A stretch of DNA of 64,000 nucleotides from Dyella lipolytica (GTDB lineage Bacteria; Pseudomonadota; Gammaproteobacteria; Xanthomonadales; Rhodanobacteraceae): positions 182,295-246,294 of the forward strand of contig NZ_BSNQ01000009.1 in assembly GCF_030160075.1 (NCBI RefSeq), in the 5' to 3' direction. Position numbers and translations under genes: made by a program. Position 1 is the first letter of the stretch. Every line of letters starts with the position of its first letter. The notes beneath the pieces were generated by a model. That model had not been told where the DNA came from. It was given only the letters and a program-made list of their open reading frames with translations, and made no database searches. Positions 38,419-46,996 of this stretch are shown piece by piece.

Positions 38419-39088
38419 CCGGATCGACCATGCGGTAACCGATGCCGTGTCTGGTGTGGATCAACGCCTTTTCGAACGGCTTGTCGATCGCGGCACGCAG
38501 ACCGTGGATGTGCACGCGCAGGCTGTCGCTGTCGGGCAGTTCCTCGCCCCACACTTTCTGCTCCAGATCTTGGCGCGTGACCACGGAAGGGCTGGACTCC
38601 ATCAGCGCTTGCAGCAGTTTCAGGCCGATCGGATTGAGCTGAATCGACTTGCCTTCGCGGGTGACCGTGAGCGTGTCGAGGTTATAGGTGAGGTCGGCGA
38701 CTTTGAGCACTCGGCTCTGTGGACCCTTGCCGCGTCGCGCCAGCACTTCCAGCCGCGCGGCCAGTTCCTGCAGAGCAAAGGGCTTGGTCATGTAGTCGTC
38801 GGCACCGGATTCGAAGCCGGTGAGCTTCTGTTCCAGCGCATCGCGGGCGGTCAGCATCAAGACCGGCGTCTGCTTGTGCGCCTCATGGCGCAGCTTGCGT
38901 GCTACATCCAGACCATCCATGCCCGGCAACGTCAGGTCGAGCACGATCACGTCGAAATCATGGACGACCGCCAGATGCAGGCCGGTGACGCCATCGCCGG
39001 CGAAATCCACCACATGGCCGCGATCTTCCAGGTAGTCGCCGATATTGGTCGCGATATCGCTGTTGTCTTCAATCACCAGAACGCGCAT
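38402..39088 (-). CDS. OmpR/PhoB-type response regulator
   Basis: A 228-residue regulator. The receiver (about 1-115) has the acidic pair in VIEDNSD, phospho-acceptor Asp in VLDLTLPGMDG and Lys in YMTKPF. The winged-helix output domain (about 130-222) ends with LRVHIHGLRAAIDKPF and TRHGIGYRM, the recognition helix and wing. Transcribed first in the operon with the sensor kinase. A candidate sRNA with a terminator lies 113 bases upstream on the same strand. Confidence 0.93.
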   Translation of the reverse strand: MRVLVIEDNSDIATNIGDYLEDRGHVVDFAGDGVTGLHLAVVHDFDVIVLDLTLPGMDGLDVARKLRHEAHKQTPVLMLTARDALEQKLTGFESGADDYMTKPFALQELAARLEVLARRGKGPQSRVLKVADLTYNLDTLTVTREGKSIQLNPIGLKLLQALMESSPSVVTRQDLEQKVWGEELPDSDSLRVHIHGLRAAIDKPFEKALIHTRHGIGYRMVDPDAVQA

Positions 39089-39200
39089 GCGTCTCTCCGA
39101 TACGCAACCGGCACACAGGCCGGCGGAGGCTCAAGCTTAACGAGGGAAGCCTGCAAATGTTAAGCGGAATCCTGAATAAGCCTTAGCGCCCTAAAACGGG

Positions 39201-39248
39201 CAAAGAAAAAGCCCGGGTGCTGCGACCGTGCGTCGCCGCATCCGGGCT
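39201..39248 (-). terminator. Rho-independent terminator
   Basis: Read on the minus strand, AGCCCGGATGC pairs with GCACCCGGGCT (one mismatch) and is followed by TTTTTCTTT. It terminates either the rimB-rimK transcript or the candidate sRNA. Confidence 0.75.
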
Positions 39249-39320
39249 GAAGCTACTGCCCCGATACCGTCGTCTGCTGTCACCGGACCTTGCGATTGAA
39301 GTGGCGAGCAAACAAACAGT
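39201..39320 (-). ncRNA. Candidate small RNA between rimK and the response regulator
   Basis: The 339-base gap has no gene. On the minus strand a TATAAA box (39327-39332) is followed about 110 bases later by a strong terminator. The interval contains no convincing short reading frame. The predicted transcript would run about 120 nt. It might instead be a leader with attenuation for the two-component operon. The -35 region is poor, so the promoter is uncertain. No known RNA family was recognised. Confidence 0.4.
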
Positions 39321-39427
39321 GGAGCCTTTATAGGAGTGGCGGGGTTACGCGGTAGTTAACGCGCGCTCACTGCTTGGTTAATGGGCGGCGAGGATCGCCT
39401 CTATACGGCACGACCCGCTTCATTGCC

Positions 39428-40321
39428 CTATTCCCGCTTGGCACCCTTTCCGGCGTGCTGTTCGAGATGACGGATGATTTTCTCGGACACATTGACCCCC
39501 GTGGCGGCCTCGATCCCCTCCAGACCCGGCGAGGCGTTCACCTCCAGCACCAGGGGTCCGCGGTTGGAGCGCAGCAAGTCCACGCCGGCGATGCCCAGCC
39601 CCAGCGCCTGTGCCGCGCTGACCGCAATACGTTTTTCGGCGACAGTCAGCTTGGCCGCGCTCGCCGTGCCGCCGCGGTGCAGATTGGCGCGGAACTCGCC
39701 TGGAACGGCCTCGCGCTGCATGGCGGCCACCACTTGCCCGCCGACCACGAAACAGCGCAGGTCGCTGCCTTTGGCTTCGGCAATGAATTCCTGCACCAGG
39801 AAGTTGGCGTAAAGACCTCGGAAGGCCTCCACCACGCTCTGCGAGGCGCTGCGTTTTTCCGCCAGCACCACGCCGGTGCCCTGGCTGCCTTCGTTGAGTT
39901 TGATGACGTGCGGTGGCTCGCCCAGCATCTCCAGCACATCGGTGGTGTCGTCCGGGTTGTCGCCGAAGACGGTCACCGGCATGTCCAGGCCCTTCGCGGA
40001 AAGAATCTGCAGGCAGCGCAATTTGTCGCGCGCGCGCAGCACCGCATCGGAAGAATTGGGAGTGTAGACGCCCATCATTTCCAGCTGACGCAATACCGCA
40101 GTGCCGTAGAACGTGCTGGAGGTGCCGATGCGCGGAATTGCGGCATCGATATCGTGCAGCGCTTTGCCCTTGTAACGGATTTCCACCGAACCAGGGGCAA
40201 TCCGCACATAGCAGCGCAAGGGATCGAGCACTCGCACGACATGCCCGCGCTCACGCGCCACTTCCACCAGGCGCTGCGTGGAATATAGCCGCGTGTTGCG
40301 CGAGAGGATGGCTATTTTCAT
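39428..40321 (-). CDS. rimK: Ribosomal protein S6 glutamate ligase RimK
   Basis: A 297-residue ATP-grasp ligase that adds glutamates to the C-terminus of ribosomal protein S6. The N-terminus [18 protein letters not shown] and the stretch [15 protein letters not shown] are close to characterised RimK. ATP-grasp elements are [32 protein letters not shown] and the metal-binding [14 protein letters not shown]. Its ATG overlaps the stop of the upstream RimB-type protease gene (ATGA). In Pseudomonas rimA-rimB-rimK tune ribosome composition with c-di-GMP; no rimA-like gene is seen here. Confidence 0.93.
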   Translation of the reverse strand: MKIAILSRNTRLYSTQRLVEVARERGHVVRVLDPLRCYVRIAPGSVEIRYKGKALHDIDAAIPRIGTSSTFYGTAVLRQLEMMGVYTPNSSDAVLRARDKLRCLQILSAKGLDMPVTVFGDNPDDTTDVLEMLGEPPHVIKLNEGSQGTGVVLAEKRSASQSVVEAFRGLYANFLVQEFIAEAKGSDLRCFVVGGQVVAAMQREAVPGEFRANLHRGGTASAAKLTVAEKRIAVSAAQALGLGIAGVDLLRSNRGPLVLEVNASPGLEGIEAATGVNVSEKIIRHLEQHAGKGAKRE

Positions 40322-40770
40322 GGTTTGTCCATCGTCGTTTGCACAGGCCGTGGAAGGGTGTAGGAAAGAGCAGGATCGACTGTGAAGCGCCCCATCAACG
40401 CGGTGCGCCCCAGAAGCATAGGAAACAGCATGTGTCGGCGATCGGTCAGATTCATGTCAACCTCGAAACGTTCGCCAGCCAGCATCACTTCGGTGCGGAT
40501 GAACCAGCGCTCACTGCGGCCGCCGCCGGTATCGACCACCACGCGCCGGTCATGCGCCTGCGCTTCGCATTGCACGTTGCGCACCGAGCGCCGACCAAGC
40601 CCGACCATGAACCGCAACCACGTCGCGCCATCACGCGTGAATGTTTCCAGCTCATCGACATGCAGCGAGCTACTGCGCGCGCCGGTATCGAGCTTGGCCT
40701 TAAGCGTGGCGATGCCGAACTGCGGCAACGCCAGCCGCTCCCGCCAACCGAGGGTAATCACGTCCGCCAT
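40318..40770 (-). CDS. rimB: RimB-type retropepsin-like aspartic/zinc protease
   Basis: A 150-residue protein. The motif [14 protein letters not shown] contains the D-T-G-A catalytic core of retropepsin-like proteases in the family often annotated ATP-dependent zinc protease. Further conserved segments are [25 protein letters not shown] and [14 protein letters not shown]. It is upstream of and coupled to rimK, matching the Pseudomonas rimBK pair, where RimB modulates RimK activity. Cytosolic. Confidence 0.87.
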   Translation of the reverse strand: MADVITLGWRERLALPQFGIATLKAKLDTGARSSSLHVDELETFTRDGATWLRFMVGLGRRSVRNVQCEAQAHDRRVVVDTGGGRSERWFIRTEVMLAGERFEVDMNLTDRRHMLFPMLLGRTALMGRFTVDPALSYTLPRPVQTTMDKP

Positions 40771-40825
40771 GTCAGCTCACGCTGTCGGGTTTGGAAACTC
40801 TCGGTGGGGAACCGGAAAGATGATT

Positions 40826-40899
40826 TGGAGCGGGTGAAGGGAATCGAACCCTCGTCAGTAGCTTGGGAAGCTACAGCTCTACCATTGAGCTACACCCGC
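40826..40899 (-). tRNA. tRNA-Gly (anticodon CCC)
   Basis: The minus strand folds as a cloverleaf: acceptor GCGGGTG / CACCCGC, D arm GCTC...GAGC, anticodon stem GTAGC / GCTAC with loop TTCCCAA (anticodon CCC), T arm GAGGG / CCCTT with loop TTCGATT, discriminator T and an encoded CCA. It stands alone. TTCCAA and TACCAT, 18 bases apart just upstream, may be its promoter. Confidence 0.95.
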
Positions 40900-41143
40900 A
40901 ACGTTCGGCGATGGTAACCCGGCGAGCGCGGCTTTTGGAATCCGTAGGTGCATATACAACCCTTTCACCGCTGGCAACGCTGCGTGAACCGGAGATAGCG
41001 TCGGACTGAATCGCCATTTCTAAACCGTCGGCAACCGCTGCCTGCGCCCTAAGCTAAAGCTCATAATTCGACCGCAGAATCGCCCTATACACGGACGAAT
41101 ACGGAAGCGCGACCGCATCGCGCGCCACAGCAGGGACAAACCC
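40900..41143. other. Gene-free 244-base gap before the FecR/DUF6600 gene
   Basis: No reading frame is convincing here. It must hold the divergent tRNA promoter and the promoter of the plus-strand FecR gene. CATAAT at 41062-41067 is a possible -10 box, 76 bases before the ATG. AGGGA precedes that ATG by eight bases. Confidence 0.4.
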
Positions 41144-43126
41144 ATGCGTGCACTCAATGCTGCACTTTCAGTTTCACGTGGCTGGCGGTTCGCGCTTGCC
41201 GCGTTGTTGTTGATTTGCGCCGGCTTCGCGTATGCCCAGTCGGACGACGGCCAAGGTGACGCCGGTGATCCGCCGGCGCGGGTGGCGCGACTCGCCTATG
41301 CGGCCGGCGACCTGGGTCTGATGCCGGCAGGCAGCACAGACTGGAGTGCCGCCGACGTCAATCGTCCGTTGACCAACGGCGACAAACTGTCCAGCGGGCC
41401 GGGGGCCAGGGCCGAACTGGAGCTGGGCGGCGCTTCCTTGCGCATCAACGGCCAAAGCGATATCGGCCTGCTCAATCTCAACACGCAGGTCGGCCAGTTC
41501 GAGCTGACCCAAGGCACGTTGAACCTGACAGTCCGCAACCTCGACCAGGGCGCGAGCTACGAAATCGACACACCGACGCTGGCGCTAGTGATCGATCAAC
41601 CCGGCAGCTTCCGGGTGGACGTCGGCAACGATGGCGTCTCCACCACGGTGACGGTGTTCCAGGGCGCCGGCGTAGTTTTTGGCGAGAACAATGCACAGCG
41701 TGACGTCTACAACGGACGCAGCTACTTGTTCAGCGATTCCACGCTGAACAGCGTCGCCGTGAGCGAGATCGAAGGTAGCGACGCGTTCGATGCCTGGTGC
41801 AGCGATCGCGATGCGCAGTATGAGAACACGGCCAGCGCTCAGTACGTGTCGGACGACGTAGTCGGCGCGCAAGACCTCAACCAGTACGGCAACTGGCAAG
41901 TGGACAACGATTACGGCGCCGTGTGGTACCCCGCCAACGTGGTGGTCGGCTGGGCACCTTATCGCTACGGTCATTGGGTATGGATCGCGCCTTGGGGCTG
42001 GACCTGGGTCGACGGATTGCCCTGGGGCTTTGCGCCATATCACTACGGCCGCTGGGCTTTCATTCGCGGCGCATGGGGATGGATACCTGGACCGCCGCGC
42101 ATACGCCCGATCTATGCGCCGGCGCTGGTGGCCTTCGTCGGTATCGGCGCTGGCGGCCCTGTGGGCTGGTTCCCGCTCGGTCCGCACGAGGTCTATAACC
42201 CGTGGTACCGCAGCTCTCGCAATTACTACACCAACGTCAATATCACCAACATCACGGTCGGCCGAGGCTACGACCGGGGTGCCTTGCTCGACAACATCCA
42301 TCACCAGTACGGCTTCTATCAGAGCGGACGCCCGGTACCGAATGCGACCTACGCCAACCGCAACGCGCCGCATGCCTTCACGGCGGTGCCCGCTCAGGCT
42401 TTTGCCAGCGCACGGAACGTACAGAGCAGTCAGGTGCACATGAACCCGCAGCAGATGGCTGCCGCCGCGGTGATCGCTCCTACCACCTTGCAGCGCCCAT
42501 CATCCGCCAGCTTCGGTCAGCCGCGATTGATAAACGCGCGGCCACTTCCGTCGACCAGTTTCAACCGACAGGTCGTGGCCGTCGGTAGGCCTGCGGCGGC
42601 AGTGGCGGCTACTGCTTCGTTCCGCTCGAGCCAGCCGGCTTCCAACGTGCGCGTGCTGGGTGTTCGCCCCAGGTCACCCAACCCCATCCCGGAGCCGATG
42701 CATCCGGAAAACTTCGCACGCCCTGCTGCACCCGTGGAGACGCAAGCCAATCCACCGCGTCCCGCTACCCTCCCGCAGGTACCGCACTTCGAGCCAGCCC
42801 AACAGGTTCGGCAGGTCGAACAGCCTCCACGTTACGCGCCCGCGCCGCGGCCCTATGCGCAGCCGCAGGAAAATGTCGAGCAGGAGCGTTTCGACGCCGC
42901 GCAGCGCGCGCACAACTACGTGCCTGAGCAACGTCAATACGTGCCCCAACAACGCCCGCCGGAGCCGAACCCCTCCTATCAGCCTCAGCCTTACCGATAT
43001 GAGCCCCAGCAGCAGATTGGGCGTCAGGAGCAGGGACGTCCTCCCGAGCAGGAATCGCACCCGCAAAGCGCACCAAGACCCCACCAAAGCGCACCGCCAT
43101 CTGGCAAGAACGACAATCAGCACTGA
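41144..43126 (+). CDS. FecR-domain / DUF6600 exported protein with Pro/Gln-rich tail
   Basis: A 660-residue protein with a signal peptide (cleavage near FAYAQ). A FecR domain (about 40-200) is followed by a Trp/Tyr/Gly-rich DUF6600-type region (about 240-370) with repeats such as YGNWQ, YGAVWYP, APYRYGHWVW and YHYGRWAF. The last 270 residues are low-complexity, rich in Pro, Gln, Arg and Ala. No kinase or sigma factor is adjacent, so it does not look like a FecIR anti-sigma pair. A periplasmic or surface scaffold role is possible, but the function is unknown. Confidence 0.75.
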   Translation: MRALNAALSVSRGWRFALAALLLICAGFAYAQSDDGQGDAGDPPARVARLAYAAGDLGLMPAGSTDWSAADVNRPLTNGDKLSSGPGARAELELGGASLRINGQSDIGLLNLNTQVGQFELTQGTLNLTVRNLDQGASYEIDTPTLALVIDQPGSFRVDVGNDGVSTTVTVFQGAGVVFGENNAQRDVYNGRSYLFSDSTLNSVAVSEIEGSDAFDAWCSDRDAQYENTASAQYVSDDVVGAQDLNQYGNWQVDNDYGAVWYPANVVVGWAPYRYGHWVWIAPWGWTWVDGLPWGFAPYHYGRWAFIRGAWGWIPGPPRIRPIYAPALVAFVGIGAGGPVGWFPLGPHEVYNPWYRSSRNYYTNVNITNITVGRGYDRGALLDNIHHQYGFYQSGRPVPNATYANRNAPHAFTAVPAQAFASARNVQSSQVHMNPQQMAAAAVIAPTTLQRPSSASFGQPRLINARPLPSTSFNRQVVAVGRPAAAVAATASFRSSQPASNVRVLGVRPRSPNPIPEPMHPENFARPAAPVETQANPPRPATLPQVPHFEPAQQVRQVEQPPRYAPAPRPYAQPQENVEQERFDAAQRAHNYVPEQRQYVPQQRPPEPNPSYQPQPYRYEPQQQIGRQEQGRPPEQESHPQSAPRPHQSAPPSGKNDNQH

Positions 43127-43137
43127 AGTTCGAAACG

Positions 43138-43166
43138 CACAGGCCCGGCCAACCGCCGGGCCTGTG
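43138..43166 (+). terminator. Strong hairpin after the DUF6600 gene
   Basis: CACAGGCCCGGC and GCCGGGCCTGTG form a perfect 12-bp stem with a five-base loop, 12 bases after the stop. It is followed by CCGTTAC, not a run of T. It separates the DUF6600 gene from thiS. Confidence 0.65.
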
Positions 43167-43170
43167 CCGT

Positions 43171-43176
43171 TACAAT
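43171..43176 (+). promoter_or_regulatory. Candidate -10 box directly before thiS
   Basis: TACAAT ends six bases before the thiS ATG. If used, transcription would start at or within a base or two of the ATG, giving a leaderless message. The -35 region lies in the upstream hairpin and matches poorly. Confidence 0.3.
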
Positions 43177-43182
43177 AGGCGG

Positions 43183-43383
43183 ATGCAGATCACGCTCAAT
43201 GGCCATCCGCGCGATTGCGGGCAAGGCACTACCGTTACCCAATTACTCCACGAAGCCGGTTATGCCGGCCGCCGCGTCGCGGTAGAAGTGAACCAGGAAA
43301 TCGTGCCGCGCAGCCTGCACGAGGGTCACGAGCTGCGCGAGGGCGATCGAGTGGAGATCGTCCATGCCATCGGCGGCGGCTGA
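43183..43383 (+). CDS. thiS: Sulfur carrier protein ThiS
   Basis: A 66-residue ubiquitin-fold protein ending in Gly-Gly-Gly, whose C-terminal glycine is thiocarboxylated and donates sulfur to the thiazole of thiamine. QGTTVTQLLHEAGY, VNQEIVPRS and HELREGDRVEIVHAIGG are standard. thiG follows; thiF, thiE, thiO and thiC are not in the window. Confidence 0.93.
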   Translation: MQITLNGHPRDCGQGTTVTQLLHEAGYAGRRVAVEVNQEIVPRSLHEGHELREGDRVEIVHAIGGG

Positions 43384-43452
43384 TACGTCACGCCACTTTT
43401 GCTCTTCCCCGCGCCCATGGCTCGTCGGCCCGCCCTTAGTGAATGTCACCCC

Positions 43453-44253
43453 ATGAATATCAAGACGCTCGACACCACCGATTCCCTGATCATCGCCGGC
43501 AAGAGCTACGGCTCCCGCCTGCTGACCGGCACCGGCAAGTACAAGGATCTCGATGAGACGCGTCGTGCCACTCAGGCCGCTGGCGCACAGATCGTCACGG
43601 CCGCGATCCGTCGCGTAAACCTCGGCCAGGATCCCAACGCACCCAATTTGCTCGATGCGCTGCCACCCCATGAGTTCACCCTGCTACCCAACACGGCCGG
43701 CTGCTACAACGCGGTCGACGCGGTGCGCACGTGCAAACTGGCGCGCGAACTGCTGGACGGCCACAAGCTGGTGAAGCTCGAAGTACTGGGCGATGAACGC
43801 ACGCTCTATCCCGATGTGCTGGAAACCCTCAAAGCCGCCGAGCAGCTGGTGGCCGACGGCTTCGACGTGATGGTCTACACCACCGATGATCCGATCCTCG
43901 CCCGCAAACTGGAAGACATCGGTTGCGTGGCAGTGATGCCGTTGGCTGCGCCGATCGGCTCCGGCCTCGGCATCCAGAACCGCTACAACCTGCTGGAAAT
44001 CATCGAGAACGCCAAGGTGCCGATCATCGTCGACGCCGGCGTGGGCACCGCTTCCGACGCAGCGATCGCCATGGAGCTGGGTTGCGACGGTGTGCTGATG
44101 AACACCGCCATCGCCGGCGCCAAAGACCCGGTGCTCATGGCGCATGCCATGAAGCTCGCGATCGAAGCCGGCCGCGCCGCCTTCCGCGCCGGTCGCATTC
44201 CACGCAAGCGCTATGCCTCGGCGTCCAGTCCGATCGACGGCACCATCGGCTGA
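43453..44253 (+). CDS. thiG: Thiazole synthase ThiG
   Basis: A 266-residue TIM-barrel enzyme that builds the thiazole phosphate from DXP, dehydroglycine and ThiS thiocarboxylate. [34 protein letters not shown], the Schiff-base lysine region VKLEVLGD and [21 protein letters not shown] are diagnostic. The ATG chosen gives the usual N-terminus; the frame is open 54 bases upstream. Its TGA overlaps the trmB ATG (TGATG). This thiS-thiG-trmB order is common in gammaproteobacteria. Confidence 0.95.
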   Translation: MNIKTLDTTDSLIIAGKSYGSRLLTGTGKYKDLDETRRATQAAGAQIVTAAIRRVNLGQDPNAPNLLDALPPHEFTLLPNTAGCYNAVDAVRTCKLARELLDGHKLVKLEVLGDERTLYPDVLETLKAAEQLVADGFDVMVYTTDDPILARKLEDIGCVAVMPLAAPIGSGLGIQNRYNLLEIIENAKVPIIVDAGVGTASDAAIAMELGCDGVLMNTAIAGAKDPVLMAHAMKLAIEAGRAAFRAGRIPRKRYASASSPIDGTIG

Positions 44254-44957
44254 TGAGCGACCGCGCCGGCCACGACGCGCCCGAATACATGCGCCGCATC
44301 CGCAGCTTCGTGCTGCGCGAAGGACGTATGACGCCCGCCCAGCAGCGTGCCTTCGAAACACATTGGGCACGCTTCGGCATCGATTACACCGGTGCCGAGC
44401 AGGACTTCGATACGCGCTTCGGCCGCCATGCACCCTGCGTGCTGGAAATCGGGTTCGGTAATGGCGAGGCGCTGGCCTGGGCCAGCGAGCATGACCTCGC
44501 CCGCGACTATATCGGCGTCGAAGTGCATGGCCCCGGTGTGGGTCGGCTGATGAATGCCCTGGCGGCGCGGGATGCCGCCAATGTGCGCCTCTACAAGCAT
44601 GACGCGGTGGAAGTGCTGGAGCAGGAGATTCCGCCCGGCACACTCGCCGAAGCACGTGTCTGGTTTCCCGATCCCTGGCACAAAAAGCGCCACAACAAGC
44701 GCCGCATCATTCAGCCGGAGTTCGTCGCCCTGCTAGCCACGCGCATGGCGCCCAACGGCCTGCTGCATCTGGCTACCGATTGGGAGCCTTACGCACAGCA
44801 CATGCTAGAGGTGATGGAAGCGGCGCCGGATTGGCGCAATGCGGTGGCTCCGGGCCAATACGCCGAAAAGCCGGACTGGCGCATCGAGACGCATTTCGAG
44901 CGGCGCGGCCTGAAGCTCGGTCATGGCGTGTGGGACCTGCTTTACCGGAAGGTCTGA
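44253..44957 (+). CDS. trmB: tRNA (guanine-N7-)-methyltransferase
   Basis: A 234-residue SAM-dependent enzyme that makes m7G46 in tRNA variable loops. The SAM-binding [29 protein letters not shown] and the catalytic [17 protein letters not shown] are signatures. The C-terminal [15 protein letters not shown] is also conserved. It is translationally coupled to thiG. Confidence 0.95.
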   Translation: MSDRAGHDAPEYMRRIRSFVLREGRMTPAQQRAFETHWARFGIDYTGAEQDFDTRFGRHAPCVLEIGFGNGEALAWASEHDLARDYIGVEVHGPGVGRLMNALAARDAANVRLYKHDAVEVLEQEIPPGTLAEARVWFPDPWHKKRHNKRRIIQPEFVALLATRMAPNGLLHLATDWEPYAQHMLEVMEAAPDWRNAVAPGQYAEKPDWRIETHFERRGLKLGHGVWDLLYRKV

Positions 44958-45106
44958 GCTTTAGAGCCAGTAATGCGGCAACGGTTCACCAGCTCGCCCG
45001 CGCAGACGCTTATACTTTCGCGTCAAACAGGGACGAGTCATAGCGTGAAGCATTCACTGCCCCGCCGTATCCAGCTTTGGCCAGCCCCCGACAGGGACGT
45101 TCGATA

Positions 45107-46948
45107 GTGGCACTCGCCCTCACCCCCGAAATGATCCTGGTACTCGGGCTGGTGTGTTTCACCATGCTCATGCTGGTGCTGGAATGGATTCGCGCCGACA
45201 TGGTGGCGCTGCTAGTGGTGGTGGTGATCGGCCTGACCGGCCTGATTCCTTCGGACCGTGTATTCAACGGCTTCGCCGGTAACGCCGTGATCGCGATCAT
45301 CGCGATCATGATCATGGGCGCCGGACTCGACCGCGCCGGCGTGCTCGCCCTGACCGCACAATTCGTGATGCGCATGGCGCGCGGCAAGGAGTCGCGCCTC
45401 GGGGTGGTAATCAACGCGGTCACCAGCCTGTTTAGCGCGGTGATCCCCAGCCAGGCACTGGCCGCACTGATGATTCCGGTGACCAGCCGTCTCTCCGCGC
45501 GCACCGGCGTGCCGATTTCGCGACTGTTGTTGCCGATGGCGTTCTGCATCCTCACGGCGACCAACACCACGCTGATCGCGAACTCGCCGCTGATCGTGTT
45601 GAACGACCTGATCGCCAGCGCCAACGCCAACCTGCCACCGGGCGCGCAGACGGTGCCCAAGTTCGGCCTGTTCAGCGTAACGCCGGTCGGTCTCGCACTG
45701 GCGATCACGGGTGTGCTGTTCTTCTATCTGTTCACCAACAAGCTGTTGCCCGAGCGCGAAGACGAACGTCAAAAAGTCACGCCGGGCCGTACCGAAAGCT
45801 ACTTTGCGGAAACCTACGGCATCGTCGGTGAAACCGCCGAGCTCACCGTCACCGCCGAAAGTCCGCTGGTTGGCATGAGCATCGGCGAAGTGGAGCAGCT
45901 GCATGGCGCACCACTGATCCTGGCGATCAAGAGCGGTAACGACGCACGCATGGCGCCGCCTGCGGATCAGGTGATTTGGGTCGGTTCGGTACTCGGCGTG
46001 CTGGGTCCGCGCGAAGAACTCAACCGGTTTGCCAACAACCAGCTATGCAAGGTTTCACCGCGCATGCGGCAGCTGGGTGAACTGTTCAATCCGACACGTG
46101 CGGGTATTTCCGAAGCGGTGATTCCGCCGAGTTCGCGCTTCCTCAAGCAATCCGTTGGCGACCTGCGTCTGCGCAAGCGCTACGGCATTTCCGTATTGGC
46201 CGTTACGCGCGGCGATCATATTTATCGCGACGACTTGCGCACGGTGAGCCTGCGCACCGGCGACACGCTGGTGTTGCATTCCAGCTGGCGCGCGCTGCAG
46301 GAAGTGTCCGAGGACAAAGATCTCGTCGTTGTCACCGACATTCCGCGCGAAGAGCAGCGCCCCAACAAGGTCTGGCAGGCAGTGGGCTTCTTTCTGCTCG
46401 CAAAGGGACTGGCGCTGTTCACCAATCTCGACCTTTCCATCGCCATGATGACCGGCGCCATCGGCATGCTGCTGAGCGGCGTGCTGAATATGGACGAGGC
46501 ATACAAAGCGGTGAACTGGAAAACGATCTTCGTTACTGCCTGCCTGATTCCGCTGGGCTGGTCGATGGATTCCACCGGCACCGCTGCGTGGTTGGCGCAG
46601 GAAGTGTTGCTGCACTTGGGACATGCTTCGCCATGGATTTTGCAAACGTCGCTGGCCGTGCTCACGCTGTGCTTCTCGCAGGTGATGTCGAACGTGGGCG
46701 CCACAGTGATGATGGTGCCGGTGGCCATCAGCGTGGCCGTTGCCACAGGCGGCAATCCTTCGGCGTACGCGCTGATCGTCGCAGTGTCCTCATCCAACAC
46801 CTTCCTGCTGAGCTCAGGCCATCCTGCCCTGATGATGGTGACCGGCCCCGGCGACTATCGCGCCAAGGATTTTCTACGTGCGGGCTTGCCGCTGACCTTT
46901 ATCGTGCTGGTGATTACGCTGGTTGCCATTAACCTCATGTTTCGTTAA
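45107..46948 (+). CDS. SLC13-type permease with two RCK_C (TrkA-C) domains
   Basis: About 613 residues from GTG 45107 (AGGGAC upstream); an in-frame TTG lies 30 bases earlier. The ArsB/NhaD-like membrane domain is split: five to six helices at the N-terminus (about 1-210) with QALAALMIPVTSRLSARTGVP and TATNTTLIANSP, and the remainder after about 420. Between them lie two RCK_C regulatory domains (about 240-390) with SPLVGMSIGEVEQ and LKQSVGDLRLRKRYGISVLAV. Substrate is probably an anion such as sulfate or dicarboxylate, sodium-coupled. TATACT about 90 bases upstream is a possible -10. Confidence 0.85.
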   Translation: MALALTPEMILVLGLVCFTMLMLVLEWIRADMVALLVVVVIGLTGLIPSDRVFNGFAGNAVIAIIAIMIMGAGLDRAGVLALTAQFVMRMARGKESRLGVVINAVTSLFSAVIPSQALAALMIPVTSRLSARTGVPISRLLLPMAFCILTATNTTLIANSPLIVLNDLIASANANLPPGAQTVPKFGLFSVTPVGLALAITGVLFFYLFTNKLLPEREDERQKVTPGRTESYFAETYGIVGETAELTVTAESPLVGMSIGEVEQLHGAPLILAIKSGNDARMAPPADQVIWVGSVLGVLGPREELNRFANNQLCKVSPRMRQLGELFNPTRAGISEAVIPPSSRFLKQSVGDLRLRKRYGISVLAVTRGDHIYRDDLRTVSLRTGDTLVLHSSWRALQEVSEDKDLVVVTDIPREEQRPNKVWQAVGFFLLAKGLALFTNLDLSIAMMTGAIGMLLSGVLNMDEAYKAVNWKTIFVTACLIPLGWSMDSTGTAAWLAQEVLLHLGHASPWILQTSLAVLTLCFSQVMSNVGATVMMVPVAISVAVATGGNPSAYALIVAVSSSNTFLLSSGHPALMMVTGPGDYRAKDFLRAGLPLTFIVLVITLVAINLMFR

Positions 46949-46974
46949 TTCCCCTTATGTTTCATTAATTGCCC
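46937..46974 (+). repeat. Tandem duplication across the end of the permease gene
   Basis: ATGTTTCGTTAATTCCCC is repeated 20 bases on as ATGTTTCATTAATTGCCC with two differences. The first copy includes the permease's last codons and stop; the second holds a duplicate stop. Confidence 0.7.
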
Positions 46975-46996
46975 GTCCACGCCGAGCGAATCTTCT

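Noticed and set aside
39201-39320. Signal recognition particle RNA (4.5S) resemblance: AGGTCCGG followed by AGCAG
   Set aside because: The conserved GGAAGGAAGCAGC loop is not present and the helix partner is missing, so the match is superficial.
41144-43126. FecI/FecR-type iron-uptake signalling
   Set aside because: No sigma factor or TonB receptor is adjacent, and the domain order does not fit FecR anti-sigma proteins.
43127-43182. TPP riboswitch before thiS
   Set aside because: The 56-base gap is too short and lacks the thi-box; it holds only a hairpin and a possible -10 box.
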